Shown here piece after piece: positions 1 to 5,477 of a stretch of 5,477 bases of DNA (position 1 is its first letter; each line of letters starts with the position of its first letter). The DNA is taken from NCBI GenBank assembly GCA_016932955.1, contig JAFGBV010000093.1:1-5477 (forward strand). Direction: 5' to 3'. Below the pieces are notes generated by a model. The model was not told the origin of the DNA and searched no databases. It worked only from the letters and a program-made list of their open reading frames with translations. Source of the stretch: Anaerolineales bacterium. Its GTDB lineage: Bacteria > Chloroflexota > Anaerolineae > Anaerolineales > UBA4823. The position numbers and the translations under genes are program-made.

Positions 1-461
1 GAATCCCCCTCCAGCTCCATCAGATCCTCCCCGAACATCAAACTCAGACCCCAAACAAAAGCCACCAGCAGGATCGCAAGAAAGTATTCCGGGGTGAAAA
101 AACCATCGATAAAATTATCCTGCGAGAACGACAGGTCAGCCCATAAGCGCTGGAACCCATTCACCAGGTAGATCACCAGTTTCAGCAAGACCAGCATCAC
201 CACCCATTCCACCGCCCGGTAAACAACCGTGCCTGTCTGGATATCGACGCTGCGCCGCATCTGGCGTTGGCTATAGAGAGCCTCCAGAGCTACCAACAGG
301 CAGAACCAGGGCAAGTAACCACCATTCCAGTCAGGAACGATCCGCTCACCCACCTGCACCACCCCGATGGTAAAACATACCACCAAAGCTGCAGTCAGGC
401 CATACGAAATGAGCATCGACAACTTTTCATTCGAGCGCACAACTTCCGTCCAGCGATTCAT
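1..461 (-). CDS. Polytopic membrane protein, N-terminal part (runs off the window at base 1)
   Basis: I translated this gene by hand. It is open to the window edge with no stop, giving 153 complete residues from an ATG at 461-459. The protein begins MNRWTEVVRSNEKLS. It has four likely membrane segments at about residues 15-36, 48-64, 81-100 and 125-145, with a basic loop after the second (QRQMRR, 65-70) and a polar, aromatic loop at about 101-124 before the fourth. The visible part ends in an acidic stretch (EDLMELEGD). The start lies 24 bases after the DUF58 stop, with GAGG about 11 bases upstream; an in-frame GTG six codons earlier (VDEDDW...) is an alternative. I do not recognise a named domain. 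By position, the third member of a MoxR-DUF58 cluster is often a multi-pass protein of the transglutaminase/DUF4129 type, so that is a context-based guess only. The soluble domain that would settle it would lie outside the window. Confidence 0.8.
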   Translation of the reverse strand, partial: MNRWTEVVRSNEKLSMLISYGLTAALVVCFTIGVVQVGERIVPDWNGGYLPWFCLLVALEALYSQRQMRRSVDIQTGTVVYRAVEWVVMLVLLKLVIYLVNGFQRLWADLSFSQDNFIDGFFTPEYFLAILLVAFVWGLSLMFGEDLMELEGD

Positions 462-485
462 TGCCCAATCATCCTCATCCACCAA

Positions 486-1688
486 TCATCTGCGCCAAAT
501 ATCCAGGTCACTTTCATTGCGCAGCACATACACCGGAAAGCCAAAACGGCGCCCTTTACTCTCAATCTGGCGTGGATTTGCAACCTGTCCTACCAGCACC
601 AGTACCGCATTCAGTCCCGCCCTGCGCGCCCAGAATAATTGATCGAACAGGCTTTCATCCGCACAGCCAGTGATCAAGAGCAGCGTCGTTCCCCAAGGCA
701 GTCGCTGACCTTCCTGCCGCAGCAGATCTGTGATGGGAAGTGTTTTCCCCGCCTGAACGCGCGCCAGCACATCCAGCAGCCGCATCAGATGACCACGCCC
801 TTTCCCTGGCGGTAGCGCATTACACCGCTGATCTTTCACATGCTCATCAGTCATCAAAGAGTCTAGCCCATTTGTCACCAGGCCGACCATTTGCTTCTTC
901 CCCACAATCCAATTCGCAATTGACGCTGCAACCACGATTGCCAGTTCCAACGCGTCTGTGCGGCCTTGGCGGGCGTAACTCTCTGGATTCAAATCCAGGT
1001 AGATCGCCGTCGTCAGGGCAATCGATGGCTCATATTGCTTCACCTGCATCTTGCCCGCCACAGCAGAGGCTTTCCAGTCAACTCGCCGCAGAGAATCCCC
1101 TGCTGTGTAATCCCGCTTGCCCACCACCCGTGTGGGGTCCTCGTAGATCGGCAGCCGGTGACGCAAGGCGCCCATCGGCGAATGCGAGGGCAGTTTCAGG
1201 TTTGTCAGGTGATAAATACGCGGGTACACCGTCAGATAACCTCGTTCCCCCTCCCGTTTCCACTCCCCGCCCAGCCCCAGCAGGTCGCCAGACGATGCAG
1301 ATAGCGGGCCAATCGGATAATAACCGCGCTTGCGTGCCCGCAGCGAATACATGAGACTCGCCTTTCCATGTGGCCCCAGGCTGATCACCTGGCGCATCGG
1401 ATTTGGAGGCGCCACCTCCACCGGAAGTACTTCCTGAAGTCTCAGCCAAAGCACGGGCAGCAAGCTGCTATTTTGCACCTCCAGTTGCACAGGCACTTCC
1501 TCACCCCAAAAAGCACGCGGGACGAAGCTGCGCGTGAAAACCACCCCCTGCACAGACCGCCCGCTCAATACGCGCCCCAGGATCAGCGCCCCTGCCAACA
1601 GATAAAGCACAACAAATACAAAATCATCCCCCAAAAGAGCAGCGATAACAAACAGACACAGGATCAGGAGAATGTAATTTCCTAACAT
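486..1688 (-). CDS. DUF58 domain protein with N-terminal membrane anchor (VWA-like MoxR partner)
   Basis: Counted from the ATG at 1688-1686 this is 400 residues, a normal length for DUF58 proteins. Residues 3-20 and about 22-42 are two hydrophobic segments forming a membrane hairpin, followed by a beta-rich stretch (about 50-160) that includes GYYPIGPLSASSGDLLGL. The DUF58 signature is at about residues 190-222 (KRDYTAGDSLRRVDWKASA, then KQYEPS). A von Willebrand A-like fold should follow, starting at AIYLDLNPES (about 228-237). The metal-site motif there reads DxNxE rather than the classic DxSxS. No enzymatic role is established for the family; members commonly sit beside MoxR ATPases and are thought to be their partners. 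The reading frame also allows a TTG start at 1718 that overlaps the moxR stop by 8 bases. I prefer the ATG because it places the anchor at the N-terminus, although neither start has a good Shine-Dalgarno, so translational coupling to moxR is likely. Confidence 0.93.
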   Translation of the reverse strand: MLGNYILLILCLFVIAALLGDDFVFVVLYLLAGALILGRVLSGRSVQGVVFTRSFVPRAFWGEEVPVQLEVQNSSLLPVLWLRLQEVLPVEVAPPNPMRQVISLGPHGKASLMYSLRARKRGYYPIGPLSASSGDLLGLGGEWKREGERGYLTVYPRIYHLTNLKLPSHSPMGALRHRLPIYEDPTRVVGKRDYTAGDSLRRVDWKASAVAGKMQVKQYEPSIALTTAIYLDLNPESYARQGRTDALELAIVVAASIANWIVGKKQMVGLVTNGLDSLMTDEHVKDQRCNALPPGKGRGHLMRLLDVLARVQAGKTLPITDLLRQEGQRLPWGTTLLLITGCADESLFDQLFWARRAGLNAVLVLVGQVANPRQIESKGRRFGFPVYVLRNESDLDIWRR

Positions 1689-1710
1689 CGCCTGTTCGCC
1701 GAGAACTTCC

Positions 1711-2658
1711 CTATCCAACCTTGCCCAATTCCAGGGGTACGCTTTTCAGCAGATCATCCATCACAGCCTTCGCCGTCCGCCCGCGTAGCTCCGACTCTGG
1801 GTGTAAGAGCAGACGGTGAGGCAGCGTGACCGGCACCAGAGCCTTGATGTCCTCTGGCAGCACATGGTCGCGCCCGCGCAATGCAGCCATTGCTTGAGCT
1901 GTCTTGAACAATGCCAGGCTGGCGCGCGGGCTACCCCCCAGCGTCAGGTCTGGATGCGAGCGGGTTGCCCCCACCAGCCGCACGATGTAATCCTGCAGCG
2001 TCTCATCCACATGCACATCCCAGATTTGCTTCTGAAATTCCAATAACCTCTCTCCCTCCACCACCGCCTCCAGGTGGGTGATCGGGTGTTCGCGGCGCAG
2101 GTGGAGCAGGATCTGCTGCTCGTCTGCCGGGGAAGGATAACCAATCGTCAGGCGCATCAAAAAACGGTCTAGCTGTGCCTCCGGCAGCGGAAAAGTGCCC
2201 TCATATTCAATCGGATTTTGTGTCGCCAGCACCAGGAAAGGTCGCGGTAAACGCCGCGTTACCCCATCCACTGTCACCTGTTGCTCTTGCATCGCCTCCA
2301 GCAGCGCCGACTGCGTGCGCGGCGTGGCGCGATTGATCTCATCTACCAGCATCACATTCACAAAGACCGGCCCCGGGCGGAACTCGAATTGCCCGCTCTG
2401 CTGGTTATAGACCGAAACACCCGTCACATCGTTGGGCAGCAGGTCCGGTGTGCATTGTAAACGCCGGAAATCCCCTCCCAGGCTCGATGCAACCGCCCGC
2501 GCCAGCATCGTCTTCCCTACTCCGGGCACATCCTCTAGTAAAACATGCCCCTCGCACAACAGCGCCACCAGCAGCAGTTCGATCACATCTCGTTTGCCAA
2601 TGATCACCCGTTCCACATTCTCAATCACGTGGCTGCAATATTGTTGTAGATCATCCAT
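1711..2658 (-). CDS. moxR: MoxR-family AAA+ ATPase
   Basis: This 315-residue protein is full length for the MoxR family; the symbol is a family-level label. It is a cytoplasmic ATPase expected to assemble into a ring and remodel or mature a client, typically together with a VWA-type protein. Visible motifs, in order: Walker A EDVPGVGKT (42-50); the LQCTPDLLPNDVTG segment (67-80) typical of MoxR; Walker B MLVDEINR (103-110); sensor 1 ATQNP (145-149, Asn148); a probable arginine finger in LPEAQLDRF (Arg165); and sensor 2 in GGSPRAS (241-247, Arg245), followed by the helical lid. All nucleotide-handling residues are intact, so it should be active. The ATG at 2658 has GGAG 8 bases upstream. It starts 32 bases after the GH127 stop, and the DUF58 gene follows directly, the usual moxR-DUF58 order. 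The client protein cannot be deduced from the sequence. Confidence 0.96.
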   Translation of the reverse strand: MDDLQQYCSHVIENVERVIIGKRDVIELLLVALLCEGHVLLEDVPGVGKTMLARAVASSLGGDFRRLQCTPDLLPNDVTGVSVYNQQSGQFEFRPGPVFVNVMLVDEINRATPRTQSALLEAMQEQQVTVDGVTRRLPRPFLVLATQNPIEYEGTFPLPEAQLDRFLMRLTIGYPSPADEQQILLHLRREHPITHLEAVVEGERLLEFQKQIWDVHVDETLQDYIVRLVGATRSHPDLTLGGSPRASLALFKTAQAMAALRGRDHVLPEDIKALVPVTLPHRLLLHPESELRGRTAKAVMDDLLKSVPLELGKVG

Positions 2659-2666
2659 TTCCGTCT

Positions 2667-2670
2667 CTCC
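2667..2670 (-). promoter_or_regulatory. Ribosome binding site of the moxR-family gene
   Basis: The minus strand reads GGAG followed by an 8-base spacer (AGACGGAA) and the ATG at 2658. It lies in the 32-base gap after the GH127 stop. This supports the ATG at 2658 and independent initiation on a shared transcript. I see no convincing promoter in this short gap. Confidence 0.65.
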
Positions 2671-2690
2671 CGCTTAAACTCAAAAATACC

Positions 2691-4634
2691 TCACACTTCC
2701 CACTGCCAATTACTCCGTACCCACACCACCATCTGCCCCGGCATGCGGTTGCCCCAGGCAAAGTAAGGTACCGCTTTGAGCTGACAGGGTATGGGATCTG
2801 CCGCAGCGGATCCATGCGCAATTGGCTCTCCTGCCCGTCTCTCACGGTACAAGCTCCTCTCCCAGGCAGGGTCAAGCGGTTGCACCATCCCTGGTAAATG
2901 CAACACCGTCATTCCACCCAGCGTTCCATCATCAGGGACCGCCTCCGCTCTGTGGGTCGCAAGGCTGGCCAGGCTCAAATCGATGCCTGGCTGGTCCACC
3001 GCCTCCAGGCAGTACAACAACGGTCCTCTCGCTAGCGCCGTCCGGCCGCAATTCTCCACCACCAGTGGATGGCTTACCAGGAAGCGCACCATCATGGGCA
3101 GGCTCAGAGATACCACATCCCCTGCCTTCCATTGCCTGTGCAAGGCTGTATAAGCCCCCGGCTGCACCTCTCCCTCCCACACCCTGCCATTCACCGAGAG
3201 TGCCACCTCACCGCCGGTTGCCCAGCCAGGGATGCGCAAGTGCAGCGTGAAATCCCCCTCTTCCACCACCTCCACCTCCACCTGTCCATCCCAGGGGTAG
3301 CCGGTATGCTGCCGCAGGGTTACCTTCCCCTTAGGCATCAGGAAGCATGCCTCACCGGACGAAAACTGGTGCAGCCAGATCTCTTCTCTCGAATGGCTAT
3401 ACGCAATCTCCGGCAGCCAGCTCATCAACCGCGCCAGGTTTGGTGGACAGCATGCGCATTCATACCACTCCTGCCTCACCTGCCCCCCATCCGCCTCCAG
3501 TGGATTGACATAGAAATAACGCTTACCATCCAATGAGATCCCCGGTAAAATACCGTTATACAGCGTCCATTCCACCAGGTCTGCGTAGCACGCTTGCCCC
3601 TCGCGCTGCAGCATCCGCCAGCTCCACATCAGGCTCGCGATCGCCGCGCAGGTTTCAGCGTAGGCGCGGCGGTTGGGCAATTCATAATCCTCGCCAAAGG
3701 CCTCTCCATCATGCCGCGCCCCCAGCCCGCCCGTCACGTACATCTGTCGAGTGGTCATCCGCTCCCACAGGCGCTCCAAAGCCTGCCATAATTCCCTCTC
3801 TCCGCTTTCCAATACCAGGTCTGCCGCACCTGCGCACAGGTACAATCCTCGCACGGCATGTCCTTCCAGCCGCTCCAGCTCGCGCAGGGGAACGCGGTCC
3901 AGGTGATAGGCGCTCCCGCCAATCACCCCCCGCCCGCGCTGATCCACAAAAGATTGCGCCAGCGCCAGGTAGCGCCGTTCGCCGCACAACCGATACAACT
4001 CCACCAGCGCCATCTCGATCTCCGGATGCCCCGGCGTGCCCGGCCTCCCGCTTGCCCCAAAGACACCATCGATGTGGTCCGCCAACCGGCAAGCCACATC
4101 GACCAGGCGTTTGCTGCCTGTCGCTCGCCCGTGTGCCACAGCCGCCTGCATCAGGTGCCCGGCGCAGTAAAGCTCGTGCTTATCGCGCACATTTTTCCAG
4201 CGCTCTCCCTCTCGCTCACCAGTGAAATAGGTGTTCAGGTAGCCGTCCGGCTGCTGCGCCTCCTCGATCAATCCCAGTACATTCTCTATCATGGATCTGA
4301 GATCAGGTTCTTCCGGGATATCTTCCCCCTCGCCAGGCAAAGCCCAGCATGCTGCCTCCAGCCACTTGTACACATCCGAATCGTTGAAATAATACCCCTG
4401 GAAAGGCTTATTGGATTTCCCTGCCGCCCAGCGAAAATTCTCCAGCCGTCCTGTTTCCTCCAGCAAGCGGAACTGCTCCGGCAGCGTGACCCTGCGGTTG
4501 GTCAGTATCCTATTCCCCCAAAAAGAACCTTCTGCGAAGAAAACATCCCGCAAGCCCACCGGTTGTAACTTGCTGTGAGCGCTCCTTTGGAGATCAATCA
4601 ACACCCTGCGGTCATCAATGGTTTTATCTGCCAT
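2691..4634 (-). CDS. Glycoside hydrolase family 127 (DUF1680), probable beta-L-arabinofuranosidase
   Basis: This 647-residue protein (from MADKTIDD) matches GH127, whose characterised member HypBA1 of Bifidobacterium longum releases beta-1,2-linked L-arabinofuranose using a zinc-bound cysteine nucleophile. All its key residues have counterparts here: acid/base Glu311 in HDGEAFGEDYELPN; zinc ligands Glu327 and Cys329 in YAETCA; nucleophile Cys395 and ligand Cys396 in CACCPPN. The Glu311-Glu327 spacing of 16 equals that of Glu322-Glu338 in HypBA1. Layout is an (alpha/alpha)6 barrel to about residue 420, then beta-sandwich domains containing HLRIPGWA and ending in VPYFAWGNRMPGQMVVWVR, a typical GH127 tail. 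There is no signal peptide or membrane segment, so it should act in the cytoplasm on imported oligosaccharides or glycosides. The frame also allows an ATG at 4652 (six residues longer), but that start would place the Shine-Dalgarno inside the coding region. No transporter or other sugar gene is visible nearby. The fold is certain; the exact sugar specificity is inferred. Confidence 0.95.
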   Translation of the reverse strand: MADKTIDDRRVLIDLQRSAHSKLQPVGLRDVFFAEGSFWGNRILTNRRVTLPEQFRLLEETGRLENFRWAAGKSNKPFQGYYFNDSDVYKWLEAACWALPGEGEDIPEEPDLRSMIENVLGLIEEAQQPDGYLNTYFTGEREGERWKNVRDKHELYCAGHLMQAAVAHGRATGSKRLVDVACRLADHIDGVFGASGRPGTPGHPEIEMALVELYRLCGERRYLALAQSFVDQRGRGVIGGSAYHLDRVPLRELERLEGHAVRGLYLCAGAADLVLESGERELWQALERLWERMTTRQMYVTGGLGARHDGEAFGEDYELPNRRAYAETCAAIASLMWSWRMLQREGQACYADLVEWTLYNGILPGISLDGKRYFYVNPLEADGGQVRQEWYECACCPPNLARLMSWLPEIAYSHSREEIWLHQFSSGEACFLMPKGKVTLRQHTGYPWDGQVEVEVVEEGDFTLHLRIPGWATGGEVALSVNGRVWEGEVQPGAYTALHRQWKAGDVVSLSLPMMVRFLVSHPLVVENCGRTALARGPLLYCLEAVDQPGIDLSLASLATHRAEAVPDDGTLGGMTVLHLPGMVQPLDPAWERSLYRERRAGEPIAHGSAAADPIPCQLKAVPYFAWGNRMPGQMVVWVRSNWQWEV

Positions 4635-4641
4635 CATGTAC

Positions 4642-4646
4642 CCTCC
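4642..4646 (-). promoter_or_regulatory. Strong Shine-Dalgarno deciding the GH127 start
   Basis: The minus strand reads GGGGGGAGGGTACATGATG. The GGAGG core lies 7 bases before the ATG at 4634 and 4 bases before the adjacent ATG at 4637. The in-frame ATG at 4652 is directly upstream of this G run and has only AGAAAACT before it, with no Shine-Dalgarno. Initiation at 4634 (or 4637) is therefore favoured over 4652. Confidence 0.8.
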
Positions 4647-4719
4647 CCCCATAGTTTTCTACCTCAGCCATCTGCCCCGACCATCGCATAACCCGCACTG
4701 CGAGTTACCTACATCAAGA

Positions 4720-4737
4720 CATCGGATCCATCCGATG
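4720..4737. repeat. Perfect 8+8 bp inverted repeat upstream of GH127 (operator candidate)
   Basis: On the plus strand the sequence is CATCGGAT-CC-ATCCGATG: two perfectly complementary 8-base arms around 2 bases, lying 83 bases before the GH127 start and 23 bases after the acyltransferase stop. As RNA it would form a 7-bp stem with a 4-base loop, but no U-run follows on the minus strand, which argues against a classical intrinsic terminator. A binding site for a dimeric regulator, such as a LacI- or GntR-type sugar repressor, fits the size and place equally well. The repeat is directly seen; its function is inferred. Confidence 0.6.
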
Positions 4738-4754
4738 CCGCCCCCTCCGCCACC
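4738..4754 (-). other. G-rich tract in the acyltransferase-GH127 intergenic region
   Basis: The minus strand reads GGTGGCGGAGGGGGCGG directly upstream of the inverted repeat and shortly after the acyltransferase stop codon. It contains at least four runs of two or more G with one-base loops, so a two-layer G-quadruplex in the transcript is conceivable. The surrounding gap (4638-4760) holds no open reading frame of note. A TTGATG hexamer follows the palindrome, but no good -10 element lies at the proper spacing, so I do not call a promoter. Confidence 0.35.
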
Positions 4755-4760
4755 TTCACA

Positions 4761-5477
4761 TCACCCGCCATCCACCATCTCACTATCCACCCTACCCCCG
4801 TAGCCGGGCCAATCAATTGCACGCAGGTATTTCGGCGTAGCCTGGCTCAAATCGGCATAAACGCCGCGGTAATCCGGCGGCAAGAGGCCTGCCAGTTGGA
4901 ACATGATCTCATCCGTGATCTCCTTGCGTATCGCGTTTGTGGCTCTGACCCCTTCCGGAAGCACAACAGTAAAAGGCCTTCCCACCGCAATATGGAATTC
5001 TGTCCGCTTGAGACGGCGGATATTCTCATGGAATTGCTCACTCCCGTAATAAACCATCGGCAAGATAGGCGCTCCGCTGTGCAGTGCCAGCGTCACAATC
5101 CCCGGCTGTCCGGCTTGCAGCCGTCCATGCCCAGAGCGCGTCCCCTCCGGCGCAATTGCCAGGATATGCCCCGCTTCCAGCGCCTTCAGCCCCCGCCGCA
5201 GCGCCGTGAGGTCAGCCTCGCCGCGCCGGATCGGAATCCCTCCCCACAAGTTAAACAGGAATGCCATCGCCGGGCGATCCCAGGTTTCTGCCTTCGCCCA
5301 GCCTGTCACCGGGCGCGGCTGCAAATGCGTATATACCAGCGGAACTTCGAGAAAATTAATGTGATTGGTCACCAGGATCAACGGCCCCTGGTGCGGCACA
5401 TGCTTCAGTTGTGCATCATCCACCCGGCACAAAATGCGCAGTAGCCGCTTCAACGTCCCATTCACCGCCCAGGCAGC
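4761..5477 (-). CDS. plsC: Lysophospholipid acyltransferase, PlsC family (5' end probably outside the window)
   Basis: PlsC-type enzymes move an acyl group onto 1-acyl-glycerol-3-phosphate to make phosphatidic acid at the inner face of the membrane. Counting from the GTG at 5465 (234 residues), the acyltransferase blocks appear in order: motif I NHINFLE (34-40), motif II GGIPIRRGE (75-83), motif III APEGTRSGHG (105-114) and motif IV APILPMVYYG (132-141). The tail has LPPDYRGVYAD (195-205). Motif I reads HX4E instead of the usual HX4D, while His35 is kept. The frame stays open to the window edge (AAWA before the GTG) and there is no Shine-Dalgarno before the GTG, so the true start is probably upstream and a few N-terminal residues are missing. 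No long hydrophobic N-terminal segment is visible. The plsC symbol is at family level; the acyl acceptor could be another lysolipid. The next gene, GH127, begins about 126 bases downstream on the same strand. Confidence 0.9.
   Translation of the reverse strand, partial: AAWAVNGTLKRLLRILCRVDDAQLKHVPHQGPLILVTNHINFLEVPLVYTHLQPRPVTGWAKAETWDRPAMAFLFNLWGGIPIRRGEADLTALRRGLKALEAGHILAIAPEGTRSGHGRLQAGQPGIVTLALHSGAPILPMVYYGSEQFHENIRRLKRTEFHIAVGRPFTVVLPEGVRATNAIRKEITDEIMFQLAGLLPPDYRGVYADLSQATPKYLRAIDWPGYGGRVDSEMVDGG

Noticed and set aside
740..1354. Plus-strand open frame of 204 codons antisense to the DUF58 gene
   Set aside because: It is Pro/Ser/Ala-rich with no motif and lies opposite the diagnostic DUF58 signature, so it is a compositional shadow.
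1078..1449. Minus-strand frame of 123 codons overlapping the DUF58 gene in another frame
   Set aside because: It is a Gly/Ala-rich alternate-frame translation fully contained in DUF58, with no independent ribosome binding site or motif.
3263..3282. CCACCTCCACC-type repetitive stretch as a microsatellite
   Set aside because: It is explained by codons for an alternating Val/Glu strand (VEVEVVEE) in the GH127 beta-sandwich and is only about 20 bases long.
3533..4225. Plus-strand open frame of 230 codons, also antisense to GH127
   Set aside because: It overlaps the previous shadow frame, is low in complexity (Pro, Arg, Ala, Ser) and has no recognisable motif. The opposite strand encodes the catalytic residues here.
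3858..4568. Plus-strand open frame of 236 codons inside the GH127 gene
   Set aside because: It is antisense to a gene with complete GH127 motifs. The translation is rich in Pro, Arg, His and Gln with no domain-like pattern, as expected from the complement of a G-rich coding strand.
4680..4717. Sigma-70 type promoter before GH127 (TTGATG as -35)
   Set aside because: No hexamer close to TATAAT lies 16-18 bases downstream. The best candidates around GTTATGCG match poorly or are wrongly spaced.
4720..4737. Intrinsic terminator for the acyltransferase gene
   Set aside because: The inverted repeat is perfect but short. The downstream sequence on the minus strand (TCTTGATGTAGG) lacks a U-run, so a terminator call is not supported.
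4896..5444. Plus-strand open frame of 182 codons antisense to the acyltransferase
   Set aside because: The minus strand carries all four acyltransferase motifs here. The plus-strand translation is Arg/Gln/Pro-rich without domain features.

Overview
The window is gene-dense. Every supported gene is on the minus strand, so transcription runs from high to low coordinates. In that order it holds: the end-truncated front of a PlsC-type lysophospholipid acyltransferase (4761-5477); a glycoside hydrolase family 127 (DUF1680) protein resembling cytoplasmic beta-L-arabinofuranosidases (2691-4634); a MoxR-family AAA+ ATPase (1711-2658); a DUF58 / von Willebrand A-like membrane-anchored protein (486-1688); and the first about 153 residues of a polytopic membrane protein that runs off the window at base 1 (1-461). 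I see no rRNA, tRNA, CRISPR array, insertion sequence or phage gene.

The source is bacterial with moderately high G+C. The minus (coding) strand is strongly G-rich, and GTG/TTG are plausible start codons in places. Several protein details, such as the LPPDYRGVYAD tail of the acyltransferase and a short-spaced moxR-DUF58-membrane cluster beside an intracellular GH127 enzyme, are reminiscent of Chloroflexota of the Anaerolineae type. That placement is an impression from memory, not a search result.

Layout. The only intergenic stretch of any size is about 126 bases between the acyltransferase stop and the GH127 start. It carries a G-rich tract, an 8+8 bp perfect inverted repeat and a very strong Shine-Dalgarno that decides the GH127 start. 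From there the genes are tightly packed: 32 bases between GH127 and moxR, 22 bases between moxR and DUF58 (or an 8-base overlap if a TTG start is used), and 24 bases between DUF58 and the membrane gene. This suggests one transcription unit of at least four genes, possibly with its promoter or operator in the 4638-4760 gap.

Biology. MoxR-DUF58-membrane protein clusters are a widespread but poorly understood module. The AAA+ ATPase is thought to act as a chaperone or metal/cofactor-insertion factor working with a VWA-type partner, often next to a transglutaminase-like or other multi-pass protein. The GH127 enzyme keeps every catalytic and zinc-binding residue of the characterised Bifidobacterium enzyme HypBA1, so it is probably active. 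Whether its tight linkage to the MoxR module means anything, or is incidental, is the main open question. I did not find convincing evidence for a wholly new system. The items worth a second look are the GH127-MoxR coupling, the acyltransferase motif I change (HX4E instead of HX4D), the altered metal-site motif of the DUF58 protein and the palindrome upstream of GH127.
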